From: Chitinophagaceae bacterium
GTDB lineage: Bacteria > Bacteroidota > Bacteroidia > Chitinophagales > Chitinophagaceae
Direction of reading: 5' to 3'
Assembly (NCBI GenBank): GCA_016720585.1
Contig: JADKKH010000004.1
Location: forward strand, 383,510-447,509
Length of the DNA: 64,000 nt
Shown: in pieces, positions 51,811-60,640 of the stretch
Numbering within the stretch: position 1 is the stretch's first letter
Layout of the letters: each line of letters starts with the position of its first letter
The notes under the pieces: generated by a model
What the model was told of the DNA's origin: nothing
What the model saw: only the letters and a program-made list of their open reading frames with translations
Database searches by the model: none
Position numbers and translations under genes: made by a program

Positions 51811-54581
51811 TTGGTTTCACCTCCCGGCATTTTATTAAACGACCATTCAAATTTTAATAGAAAGTAACGGCTGATGCGCTGAAAACTGTCATCAGAGATA
51901 AATGTATTATTGATGGTTCTGGTAAAGCCCTGGTTATCATCCAATATATCATTGGCGATAAAACTGATCTTGCCTGCATCTTTTTTGAAAATATTTTTTG
52001 ACACCCCGGCATTCCATATTACGAGATTGGTATTGGTTGCAAAGGCATTGATACGTTGGCGCAGGTCGGCATTGAGATTTGTGCTGACTTCTAATTTCCA
52101 GGGTAATGTTATTTCTGCATCTAACCGTCCACCATAGGTAAAATAGTTATTGTCAATACTGGATGACAGGGAAGATTTGGAAGAATTAAATCCTACGGAA
52201 GGGCTGATGCTAAAATCAAATTTATCTTCAGATTCAATGCCCAGTCTCAGATTAAGGTTTACACTAAACGATTTGGTAGTAGCCTTTTGACTATTGATAA
52301 AATTAATATTCCGGGCTCCGTTTGCATTTGTACCAAAACCATATTGCAGCTTTTTATTTCCACTTTTAAAGACTCCACCACCTTTATTCCAGTTACCTCC
52401 AAAATTCCAGTTAGTATTGCCATTCACATTTACAGGATAGTAGGTCCTTTTACCTGTTACAGGTTCTATTGAATTAAACTGTGTAATAGCATTTTGCTGG
52501 ATATTGTAATTAAGATAAAAATAAGAATACACCTGTTTCAATACTTTGTATTCGTTGAAATTCAGGTTGAAACCATGGTTAAATCCAACCTTCAGGTCCG
52601 GATTGCCCGAATACTCAACCAAAGGATCTGTATTATCCCTTAAGGGTTGTAACTGGCTGATGGTAGGTTGACGGGTGGTGCCCCGGTATCCGAAACTAAA
52701 ATTGGTTTGCGGCTTTGGTGTGACGTTAAGTTGTGCCTGGGGTGTTATATTCAGAAAATGGTAGATATTAAGTGTGTTATTGTCCAGATTTTGGAGGCCA
52801 AGCTTTACAGTGGATATACCAGAACCTATTCCCAGTTTTATTTTTTTGCCCGCATAACGAAAAATGGCATTACCGCTGTGAGAAAAAGCATCCATTTCGA
52901 AATTGTTGCTGAAATCTGCGATCAGTATCTCATATTTACCAGTAAACCCTTTTTCAAAAGTGTTATGTTTTGAAACAGAATGATTTTTATTATAGGCATA
53001 GTCAACGATCAGCATCCAGCTGGCAGACAAGGGCTCGCTATATGTACTTTTGATGCCATAGGTAGTCGAATGGCCTGTAAATATTTTTTGCTGATCAATG
53101 GTATCTGCTGAGTTAAATACGCCATTGTTAAAATAACGGATCTTAGTAGCATTAGATCCCTTGTTATCATCACCCGTAACGCCATAACGAATAACTGTTT
53201 GCCATACCCTGTTTTTCTTTGTAAAGAGTTGTTTGTAAGAAAACTGATTATCGGTCTGATTGCGTTTAGTATTATTCTCATACTCACGGAAACTCCGGTT
53301 GATTGTGTCCCGGGTTGCATTCAGAAATTCCCCGATGTCGGAGCCGGTGGTATGGCTGTTTTTAAAAGTATGGGTCGTAACAATTTTGAAAGAGGCGAGC
53401 GAATCAAGTTTCCATTCATATTTTCCGTTAATGGCATGTTGCTGATTCAAGGCATCCTTATCTGTATATCGGTTAGTATATGTTAGACCGGTTGGTAAAA
53501 TATTTTGTGTAAGCGTTGTACCCGTATTGGTTGTGCCCAAACTATTAAAGCGATACGAAAGATTCACAGTTTGCTTGTCGGCATTCCATTTATTGGAAAA
53601 TAAAGAGCCCGCAGAATAGGCATCAGGCAGCCCCCGCAGGTTCCAGTCATTAAAATCATCGCCCCCGCCAAAACTAAAATAATAGCCGCTCAGTTCATCA
53701 TATTCAAAATCATTGTCAATACCCAGCTTCTGACGGTCTTCCCAATTCAAACTTCCGGCATTGACATTGGTTCTGGTTCCATAAACAGAGAATTTCTTTT
53801 TTCCTGTAAATTTGTTATAAAGAATTTTGCTATCGATAAATGTAGTAAAATCCGTTCCGGCGATTACTTTTCCGAACGCTCCTTTTTTTGCGTTTTCCTT
53901 TAATTTAATGTTGACGGTCTTTCCTTCGTTGCCGGTCGTCATCCCGGTTAATTGTTGTTGTTCTGTCTTGGTTTCAAATACCTGCACCCGGTCTACCGCT
54001 TTGGCAGAAATATTTTGTGTAGCCATCGTAGGATCATCGCCAAAAAACTCCTCTCCATCTACAAGCACTTTGTCTACCCGTTTTCCCTGTGCTACAATTT
54101 CTCCTTTGCTATTCACGGAAAAGCCAGGTAGTTTTTTCAGTAAGTCCTCAACTGTGGCACCTTCCTTAACTTTAAAACTGTCCGCCATAAATTCGGTGGT
54201 ATCGCCTTTTATCCGGATTGCTGATCCTGACCGGATTACTACTTCTTCCAGCAGCTTGCTTTTTTGAGTCAGGGAAATTGGCCCTATATCTGTATCCGCT
54301 TTTATATCGAGGCTTTCCATGTAATCTGCAAAACGGGGGAAGGAAATCAAAAGGACATACTGACCCGTATCAATTTTAGGCAAAACAAATTTTCCATCCT
54401 GGTTGCTTCGGGTAAAAACTGCCAAAGTTGTATCTGATTTACGCAGAAGGGATACCACAGCAAAATGAAGATTTCTCTTTTCTGAAGAGTCCGACACATT
54501 TCCACGGATAATGGCTTGCTGAGCATGTGCAGAAATAATAGCAAGCAGAAAAAGGCAGGTTAATAATGCCGGCTTACACAT
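51807..54581 (-). CDS. TonB-receptor-like outer-membrane beta-barrel protein
   Basis: A 924-residue outer-membrane protein: signal peptide (LLTCLFLLAIISAHAQ), a carboxypeptidase-regulatory-like domain (about 22-105; IIRGNVSDSSEKRNLHFAVV), a plug-like domain (VEDLLKKLPGFSVNSKGEI, VLVDGEEFFGDDP) and a long barrel of the family-3 type rich in aromatic and Asn residues. It has no SusD partner and no clear TonB box, so it is not a standard SusC. Co-transcribed with the GLPGLI gene. Ligand unknown; its place between amylase and glgB may be accidental. Confidence 0.9.
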   Translation of the reverse strand: MCKPALLTCLFLLAIISAHAQQAIIRGNVSDSSEKRNLHFAVVSLLRKSDTTLAVFTRSNQDGKFVLPKIDTGQYVLLISFPRFADYMESLDIKADTDIGPISLTQKSKLLEEVVIRSGSAIRIKGDTTEFMADSFKVKEGATVEDLLKKLPGFSVNSKGEIVAQGKRVDKVLVDGEEFFGDDPTMATQNISAKAVDRVQVFETKTEQQQLTGMTTGNEGKTVNIKLKENAKKGAFGKVIAGTDFTTFIDSKILYNKFTGKKKFSVYGTRTNVNAGSLNWEDRQKLGIDNDFEYDELSGYYFSFGGGDDFNDWNLRGLPDAYSAGSLFSNKWNADKQTVNLSYRFNSLGTTNTGTTLTQNILPTGLTYTNRYTDKDALNQQHAINGKYEWKLDSLASFKIVTTHTFKNSHTTGSDIGEFLNATRDTINRSFREYENNTKRNQTDNQFSYKQLFTKKNRVWQTVIRYGVTGDDNKGSNATKIRYFNNGVFNSADTIDQQKIFTGHSTTYGIKSTYSEPLSASWMLIVDYAYNKNHSVSKHNTFEKGFTGKYEILIADFSNNFEMDAFSHSGNAIFRYAGKKIKLGIGSGISTVKLGLQNLDNNTLNIYHFLNITPQAQLNVTPKPQTNFSFGYRGTTRQPTISQLQPLRDNTDPLVEYSGNPDLKVGFNHGFNLNFNEYKVLKQVYSYFYLNYNIQQNAITQFNSIEPVTGKRTYYPVNVNGNTNWNFGGNWNKGGGVFKSGNKKLQYGFGTNANGARNINFINSQKATTKSFSVNLNLRLGIESEDKFDFSISPSVGFNSSKSSLSSSIDNNYFTYGGRLDAEITLPWKLEVSTNLNADLRQRINAFATNTNLVIWNAGVSKNIFKKDAGKISFIANDILDDNQGFTRTINNTFISDDSFQRISRYFLLKFEWSFNKMPGGETK

Positions 54582-54769
54582 GTTGGGATTTTGGTTTGTT
54601 CTGAAAAATACCAGTTTGGTTACACTTTAGAGTTGATATTTATACGAACAGCACAAAATTGAGGATTCCCGGTAAGGATTGTATTATGCAAAGCTTATAC
54701 TAATGTTAATTTTCCAGTAAAAAGATGTAAGTTGAGTATGCTATATAACATCCCATAAATTCCATACGA

Positions 54770-56815
54770 ATGCCGTTTGATAAAAAAGATACCCGATCTA
54801 AAGTGTCGGAAAATAACGGTGAGCAAAAACCGAAATTGTCAACACCCTCTGGTATTATCGGTACCGACCCGAAAAGCCAAAATTATGAGGATCTGAATTT
54901 TGTTGACACCACCAAACCTGTCTGGAATTACTCCCTGCTAACGGATGAAGATGTGACCAATTACCAAAACGGAACCAATTACCAGTTATATAACAAATTC
55001 GGTTCACATTCGATACAGATCAATAATGTGTGGGGTATGTACTTCTGTGTGTGGGCTCCTAATGCTACAGCCGTTTCGGTTAAAGGGAATTTCAATGACT
55101 GGAAGAATAAAGAGTATGAATTATTTCCCCGCTGGGATAAAAGCGGTATCTGGGAAGGATTCATTCCGCATTTCAAATTAGGCGAAGCCTATAAGTATCA
55201 TATCGTGGGATATGCGCGAAGAAAGATCGATAAAGGCGACCCCTTTGCTAATTTCTGGGAGAAAAGACCGGCGACAGCCAGCATCACATGGGATATGTTT
55301 TATGATTGGAAGGATGCGGCATGGATGAAGAGCCGGAAAAAGAAGAATGCATTAAATGCCCCCTGGAGTGTTTATGAAGTTCACTTAGCCAGCTGGCAGC
55401 GGCCTGACAAGAATGATGAAGAAAGTTATACCAGTTATGATGATCTGCTTATTCGTTTAGTGCCCTATGTTAAAGAAATGGGTTTTACGCATGTGGAGTT
55501 CATGCCGGTAATGGAGCATCCCTTTGATGGTAGCTGGGGTTATCAGTGTACCGGTTTCTTTGCTGCCACATCCCGGTTTGGGAACCCGCAGGGATTGATG
55601 AAGTTGATTGATGCTTTTCACCAGGAGGGTATCGGTGTAATTTTAGATTGGGTTCCTTCACATTTTCCTTACGATGCCCATGGACTGTTCATGTTTGACG
55701 GAGCTCATACCTACGAATACGCAGATATGCGGAAAGGTTTTCATCCCGACTGGAACAGTTACATTTTTAATTATAAGCGGGGAGAAGTAAAATCATTTCT
55801 GATCAGCAGTGCCCGGTATTGGTTTGATCTTTTTCATATTGACGGGATACGGGTGGATGCCGTGAGTTCGATGTTGAAATTAGATTATTCAAGAGAGGAA
55901 GGAGCCTGGGAACCCAATGAATTAGGTGGTAACGGGAACCTGGAAGCCATTGCATTTATCCGGGATTTGAATGAAACCATCTACCGGGATTTCCCCGATG
56001 TGCAAACCATTGCCGAAGAATCCACCGACTGGCCCGGCGTATGTAAACCTACCTGGCAGGGTGGCCTGGGTTTTGGTATGAAGTGGATGATGGGATGGAT
56101 GCACGATACGCTGAATTATTTTAAAACAGACCCATTGCTCCGCCAGTTTCAACAGGATAAATTTTCATTCAGCATGATGTATTACTATGATGAAAACTTC
56201 ATGCTGCCCCTCAGCCATGACGAAGTAGTACATGGAAAAAGTCCGATGCTGTACAAAATGACAGGAGATGAATGGCAGAAATTTGCCAACCTCCGTTTAC
56301 TCTATACTTATATGTGGACACACCCGGGGGCCAAGTTATTATTCATGGGAAATGAATTTGGCCAAACCGCTGAATGGAATGATAAATCTGAATTGCAATG
56401 GGAATTGTTACAATTCGACGGTCACCGGTTACTGAAGGATTGTGTGGCTTCATTAAATAGTTTATTGAGGACAGAACCGGCTTTACATCAGAATCAGTTT
56501 AAGAATTCCGGATTTGAATGGGTGGACCTGGATCATCGGGCTGAATCGATTGTTGTTTTCAAAAGAAAGGGGAAGAAGAAGACAGATGATTTGCTGGTTA
56601 TATTAAATATGACCCCGGTTGTACGGCTTGATTGGGAAATACAGGTTAGCGGAAAAAATTATAAAAAGGAAATATTCAACAGCGATGAAAAAAAATACTG
56701 GGGAACCGGAACTATTTTTAACCCGGATATCCGGTCTGAATTGATTGATACGGGTCAAAAAATGTACAGAATAACCGTAAATCTACCAGCCCTGGGAGGG
56801 ATCATCCTGAAATAA
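54770..56815 (+). CDS. glgB: 1,4-alpha-glucan branching enzyme
   Basis: A 681-residue GH13 branching enzyme that makes alpha-1,6 branches in glycogen. A CBM48-type N-terminal domain (FCVWAPNATAVSVKGNFNDW) precedes the barrel: FMPVMEHPFDGSWGYQ, the nucleophile Asp in IDGIRVDAVSSML, the acid Glu in TIAEESTDWPGV and the third Asp in PLSHDEVVHGK. LLFMGNEFGQTAEWND is also typical. The length and arrangement resemble the shorter eukaryote-like branching enzymes more than E. coli GlgB. It stands alone, 7.2 kb downstream of glgC, divergent from the barrel gene. Confidence 0.95.
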   Translation: MPFDKKDTRSKVSENNGEQKPKLSTPSGIIGTDPKSQNYEDLNFVDTTKPVWNYSLLTDEDVTNYQNGTNYQLYNKFGSHSIQINNVWGMYFCVWAPNATAVSVKGNFNDWKNKEYELFPRWDKSGIWEGFIPHFKLGEAYKYHIVGYARRKIDKGDPFANFWEKRPATASITWDMFYDWKDAAWMKSRKKKNALNAPWSVYEVHLASWQRPDKNDEESYTSYDDLLIRLVPYVKEMGFTHVEFMPVMEHPFDGSWGYQCTGFFAATSRFGNPQGLMKLIDAFHQEGIGVILDWVPSHFPYDAHGLFMFDGAHTYEYADMRKGFHPDWNSYIFNYKRGEVKSFLISSARYWFDLFHIDGIRVDAVSSMLKLDYSREEGAWEPNELGGNGNLEAIAFIRDLNETIYRDFPDVQTIAEESTDWPGVCKPTWQGGLGFGMKWMMGWMHDTLNYFKTDPLLRQFQQDKFSFSMMYYYDENFMLPLSHDEVVHGKSPMLYKMTGDEWQKFANLRLLYTYMWTHPGAKLLFMGNEFGQTAEWNDKSELQWELLQFDGHRLLKDCVASLNSLLRTEPALHQNQFKNSGFEWVDLDHRAESIVVFKRKGKKKTDDLLVILNMTPVVRLDWEIQVSGKNYKKEIFNSDEKKYWGTGTIFNPDIRSELIDTGQKMYRITVNLPALGGIILK

Positions 56816-56916
56816 TACTATTTTGGAACGATATTAGCTGATATATAAGTGGTTAAGTTTTGATTAGTTAACAGCAAATTCTACTTTAGTTGTGATAAGA
56901 AATCCATTTAAGTCCA

Positions 56917-56934
56917 TCCCGATTGCTATCGGGA
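56917..56934. repeat. Perfect-arm palindrome in the leader of the TPR gene
   Basis: TCCCGAT-TGCT-ATCGGGA is an inverted repeat with 7-bp arms, ending 14 bases before the ATG at 56949. A very similar string, TCCCGATAGCTATCGGGA, recurs in many Bacteroidota genomes in my memory. It can form a hairpin in the mRNA. Confidence 0.5.
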
Positions 56935-56948
56935 CAAAAAGTAGCCCT

Positions 56949-58010
56949 ATGTACCGTATTACCCTATCCATCTGCTTTGTGCTGACAGTTACGTTGGCCA
57001 ATTCACAATCAACTGTTACAGCCATTAATATTAGCACAGACAGTGCTGATTATTTTCTTCAAAAAGGTTTGCTGGAAAAACAAAATGGCCGCCGGCTGGA
57101 ATCATTGAAAAATTTTGAGAAAGCTGCCCGTTATGACAGCAACAGCAAAGTTATTACGAATGAACTGGCATCCGCCTATCTGGATTTACGCCGGTATAGC
57201 CAGGCCCGGGAATCCTTTAAAAAATTGGTAGCGTTGGGTGATCTATCAGCTGCTAACTATAAAAAACTGATGACACTCTCTTTCCAGCTGAAACAAAATG
57301 ATGATGTTTTATTTTATGCTGATAAGCTTAAAACTGCCGATCCCTCAGAAAAAGTACTGTACTATGTTGGTAAAGTGAATTATGATATGGATAATTATGG
57401 TGATGCCATCAAATATTTAAATGGAGCTGCCAAAGAAGATACCTCCAATGCAGAAATCCCCTATATGATTGCGCATAGCTATTCTGATATGATGAATTAC
57501 AAGCTGGCCATTCCTTATTTTAAAAAAGCGATAGCCCTTGACCCCAAGCAGAGTTACTGGGTATACGAACTGGGATTGATCTGTTATGCTATGAATGCCG
57601 ATAAGGATGCCCTGAAATATATCCTGGAAGCCGGGGAAAAAGGCTATAAACGAGATAATGATTATCTGGAAAACCTGGGTATTGCCTACCTGAACGTGGG
57701 GGATCTTGATAAAGGAGTGGAAATTTTGAATGAAATTCTGAAAAGAAAACCCAGCGACATGAATATCCTGAATATGGTCGCAGAAGCTTACTACTATAAA
57801 GGAAAATATAATGAAGCCATGGGGTATTGGGATAAAGTGCTGGAATATGACAAAACCAATGCTTCTTCATTATATATGATCGGCATGTGCTATCAGAAAA
57901 AAGGCGGCAAGGAAAATATGGATAAAGGAGTTGCGCTATGTGATAAAGCGATCGAAATGGATCCTAACCTCGCTTCGTATAAACAAAAGAAAATGATGGC
58001 GGGACTTTAG
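56949..58010 (+). CDS. Exported TPR-repeat protein
   Basis: About 353 residues from ATG 56949, giving a signal peptide (YRITLSICFVLTVTLANSQ). The longer frame starts at GTG 56892 and translates the palindrome, so it is unlikely. The rest consists of roughly nine TPR motifs (for example LKNFEKAARYDSNSK, AIPYFKKAIALDPKQ, AMGYWDKVLEYDKTN, GVALCDKAIEMDPN). It should be a periplasmic protein-protein interaction scaffold; no partner is evident. It is convergent with argS across a strong bidirectional terminator. Confidence 0.85.
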   Translation: MYRITLSICFVLTVTLANSQSTVTAINISTDSADYFLQKGLLEKQNGRRLESLKNFEKAARYDSNSKVITNELASAYLDLRRYSQARESFKKLVALGDLSAANYKKLMTLSFQLKQNDDVLFYADKLKTADPSEKVLYYVGKVNYDMDNYGDAIKYLNGAAKEDTSNAEIPYMIAHSYSDMMNYKLAIPYFKKAIALDPKQSYWVYELGLICYAMNADKDALKYILEAGEKGYKRDNDYLENLGIAYLNVGDLDKGVEILNEILKRKPSDMNILNMVAEAYYYKGKYNEAMGYWDKVLEYDKTNASSLYMIGMCYQKKGGKENMDKGVALCDKAIEMDPNLASYKQKKMMAGL

Positions 58011-58011
58011 G

Positions 58012-58126
58012 AAAGTCTGGAGTCGTTAGTCAGGAGTCGGGAGTCGCCTCAAAATAATTAAAGCAATCATTAATGTTGATTGCTTTTTTCTTTACTCCTG
58101 ACTCCCGACTCAGAACTCCTGGCTCA
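58012..58126. repeat. Mirrored heptamer arrays flanking a terminator between convergent genes
   Basis: Five 7-base units run from 58012 to 58046 (AAAGTCT, GGAGTCG, TTAGTCA, GGAGTCG, GGAGTCG), beginning one base after the TPR stop. Five complementary units run from 58092 to 58126 (TTACTCC, TGACTCC, CGACTCA, GAACTCC, TGGCTCA), ending two bases before the argS stop. The arms are complementary in register over most of their 35 bases and enclose the hairpin at 58060-58086. Confidence 0.8.
58060..58093. terminator. Bidirectional rho-independent terminator of TPR gene and argS
   Basis: AAAGCAATCA (58060-58069) pairs with TGATTGCTTT (58077-58086) around a 7-base loop and is followed by TTTCTTT on the plus strand; the minus strand reads into TTTAATTATTTT. 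It sits in the centre of the mirrored heptamer arrays, so the outer arms may lengthen the stem. Confidence 0.85.
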
Positions 58127-58128
58127 CT

Positions 58129-59907
58129 CTACATTCTCTCCGGGACCCGTATTCCCAGTAAACCCATGCCCGATGCAATTACATGCGCGGTCATTTCAGA
58201 AAGTTGTAAACGGAGTTGTTTCTTTTCTTCAGACTCGGCATTCATCACCGAATGTTCTGTATAAAAAGTATTGAAAGATTTTGCGAGGTTAAAAATATAA
58301 ATAGCAATGACAGAAGGGTTATGCTCAGCAACCGCCTGCTCAATGATTGCCGGGTATTGCTCCAACGCGATAATAAGAGATTTCTCAAGTTTAAGTAGGC
58401 AGTTAACTGCTAACTGCCGGCTGCCAACTGCAGACTGTTTCCTTAAAATCGATTTAATCCTTGCATGTGTGTATTGAATAAACGGCCCGGTGAATCCATG
58501 AAAATCTATGGACTCTTCCGGATTGAAAATCATCCTCTTCTTCGGATCAACCCGCAGCAGGAAAAATTTCAATGCTCCTAATGCAATGATATCGTACAAC
58601 TCCTTTAATTCTGATTCAGTAAAATCTTTTACTTTGCCCAACTCTTCTGTTTTTTTTCGGGCCACATCGACCATTTCCTCTATCATTTCATCTGCATCCA
58701 CCACCGTTCCTTCCCGGCTTTTCATCCGTCCACTGGGTAGTTCTACCATGCCATAAATCAAATGAAAAATACCATCAGCATAAGGCTTGCCTAATTTCTG
58801 CAGGATCAGCTTCAGCACTTTCATGTGATAGTTCTGTTCATCGGCTATCACATAAATACTCTGGTCGTAGTTGAAATCTTCATATTTCTGCTGGGCCAGT
58901 CCCAGGTCCTGGGTAATATATACGGATGTGCCATCTTTCCGCAGCACCAGTTTTTCATCCAGTCCTTCATCGGTCAGGTCAATCCAGACACTGCCATCTT
59001 CTTTTTTAAAGAAAACACCCTGTTTCAATCCTTCATCGACGAATTTTTTTCCCGGCAGATAGGTTTCACTTTCATAATACATTTTTTCAAAGTCCGACCC
59101 GATCCTTTTATAGGTCACATCAAATCCCTCATATACCCAATTGTTCATTTTTTTCCAGAGTTCCATCACTTCGGGTTTGCCGGCTTCCCAGTCAAACAGC
59201 ATTTGCTGTGTACGCTTCATAATCGGGGCATCTTTCTCGGCTTCTTCTTTCTTCATCCCTCCGGCTACCAGTTCTTCCACCTGTTTTTTATAGGCATCAT
59301 TAAACTTCACATAATATTCACCCACAAAATGATCGCCTTTGGTATGGGTTGATTGTGGCGTAGCTCCATTGGCAAAAAGCTGCCAGGCAATCATGCTCTT
59401 GCAGATATGAATGCCCCGGTCATTCACGATGCAACTTTTGATAATATCATAGCCGCATGCCTTTAATATTTGGGCTACACTCCAGCCCAAAAAATTATTT
59501 CTCAGGTGTCCCAGATGTAAGGGCTTGTTCGTGTTGGGAGAAGAGTATTCTACAATGACCTTTTTCCCGTTGGCAGGTTTATGACCAAACCGGCTATCCG
59601 AAAAATGGGATTGCAGAAAATTGAACCAGTATGTATCGGAAACAGTCAGATTCAGAAAACCTTTGATAACATTAAAAGCGGTGAAAATATCCGGATGGGC
59701 CTTAACAAGCGCCTCACCCATTTCAATGCCTAACTGTTCTGGTGATTTCTTTATTTTTTTGACAAAAGAGAATAGTACCAGTGTATAATCTCCCTCAAAT
59801 TCCGGTTTGGTGGTATTAATGGTTAGATCCTCTTCCAGGAAATCCATTCCGTACAGGTTTTTTAATTCCTTAACTATAAGTGGCTTTATTTCGCTGACAA
59901 TGCTCAT
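58129..59907 (-). CDS. argS: Arginyl-tRNA synthetase
   Basis: A 592-residue class I synthetase. VEYSSPNTNKPLHLGHLRNN contains the HIGH motif (HLGH), SGRMKSREGTVV is the KMSKS-like loop, FIQYTHARIKSIL opens the anticodon-binding helical domain, and GMGLLGIRVPERM is the conserved end. An N-terminal Add-1 domain (1-110) is present. In the loop after SILRK, about 11 residues (SAVGSRQLAVN) are encoded by a heptamer repeat (58404-58438) and look like an insertion tolerated at a variable site. A -7-like TAAATTTG on the minus strand (59934-59927) suggests a very short leader. Confidence 0.96.
   Translation of the reverse strand: MSIVSEIKPLIVKELKNLYGMDFLEEDLTINTTKPEFEGDYTLVLFSFVKKIKKSPEQLGIEMGEALVKAHPDIFTAFNVIKGFLNLTVSDTYWFNFLQSHFSDSRFGHKPANGKKVIVEYSSPNTNKPLHLGHLRNNFLGWSVAQILKACGYDIIKSCIVNDRGIHICKSMIAWQLFANGATPQSTHTKGDHFVGEYYVKFNDAYKKQVEELVAGGMKKEEAEKDAPIMKRTQQMLFDWEAGKPEVMELWKKMNNWVYEGFDVTYKRIGSDFEKMYYESETYLPGKKFVDEGLKQGVFFKKEDGSVWIDLTDEGLDEKLVLRKDGTSVYITQDLGLAQQKYEDFNYDQSIYVIADEQNYHMKVLKLILQKLGKPYADGIFHLIYGMVELPSGRMKSREGTVVDADEMIEEMVDVARKKTEELGKVKDFTESELKELYDIIALGALKFFLLRVDPKKRMIFNPEESIDFHGFTGPFIQYTHARIKSILRKQSAVGSRQLAVNCLLKLEKSLIIALEQYPAIIEQAVAEHNPSVIAIYIFNLAKSFNTFYTEHSVMNAESEEKKQLRLQLSEMTAHVIASGMGLLGIRVPERM
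58404..58438. repeat. Heptamer repeat inside argS
   Basis: Plus-strand units TAACTGC, TAACTGC, CGGCTGC, CAACTGC and the partial AGACTGT follow in tandem. On the coding strand they read GCAGTTG/GCAGCCG/GCAGTTA-type units and encode SAVGSRQLAV-like residues in the synthetase. The reading frame is kept. Confidence 0.8.
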
Positions 59908-60124
59908 CCGGTCTGTGTTTATCCGGCAAATTTACAAAAGGAAGCCCCCAAACCCTAATTACAATTTTCTGAAGAAGATGCCAGACTGCGTAGCAGGTTG
60001 CCTGAATGTTATCTTATACTCTTGTATACACTTTGTAGCTTTCTTTTAATATGGATTTATTTTTTTTATTTCCCTCCAGTGCATACCGGAGGATATTCTC
60101 TCAGCCTTTACCTTTGCGCCATCT

Positions 60125-60640
60125 ATGCGCAGACATATACATAGTGCCAGGGACCTGGTGCTGCCCATTATTGATTTTTTTTATCCGCCCTTTAAAAAAT
60201 TAATGGGCCTCCAAACGTTCCGTTATGCGGCATCGGGAGGTATAAATACCGGCCTGGGATTTGTCATTTTTTATATAGGCTTCAAATTCATATTCCGGGA
60301 ACATCCGTTTGATCTCCGCTTTTATGCATTAGAAGCACATAGTGCAGCCCTTTTTCTCTCTTTCTGTTTTTGTTTTCCTTTTGGGTTCTTCCTGATGAAA
60401 TATGTGGTATTCTCCGATTCAAAAATGAAAGGCAGGGTACAGCTATTCCGATATTTCGTTCTCTATGTTTTTAACCTGGGACTTAACTATATTTTTTTGA
60501 GAGTATTGGTTGAGTCGCTGAAAATATATCCCGTGTTTGCCCAGATAATTACAACCGTCATTATTATTCTCTTCAGCTACGTGGCACAGCGGAATTTTAC
60601 ATTTAAAATAAGGAATGCTGAAGACGAGATCACAGGCTGA
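60125..60640 (+). CDS. GtrA-like membrane protein
   Basis: A 171-residue protein with four predicted membrane helices, opening with RYAASGGINTGLGFVIFYIG, then FCFCFPFGFFLMKYVVFSD, FRYFVLYVFNLGLNYIFLRV and IITTVIIILFSYVAQRNFTF, the last typical of GtrA (the RNFTF/W-K-F end). Such proteins are thought to flip lipid-linked sugars or help glycosyltransferases of the cell surface. A -7-like TACCTTTG (60109-60116) lies nine bases before the start, without a clear -33 box. Its last eleven bases overlap the convergent DUF4403 gene. Confidence 0.88.
   Translation: MRRHIHSARDLVLPIIDFFYPPFKKLMGLQTFRYAASGGINTGLGFVIFYIGFKFIFREHPFDLRFYALEAHSAALFLSFCFCFPFGFFLMKYVVFSDSKMKGRVQLFRYFVLYVFNLGLNYIFLRVLVESLKIYPVFAQIITTVIIILFSYVAQRNFTFKIRNAEDEITG

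Noticed and set aside
51807..54581. SusC-type starch receptor next to amylase
   Set aside because: No SusD gene is adjacent, the gene runs on the other strand from amylase, and it forms an overlapping pair with a GLPGLI gene.
58825..59352. Plus-strand 175-codon frame opposite argS
   Set aside because: It is a shadow of the argS coding frame; its Phe/Ile-rich translation reflects the complement of Lys/Glu-rich codons.
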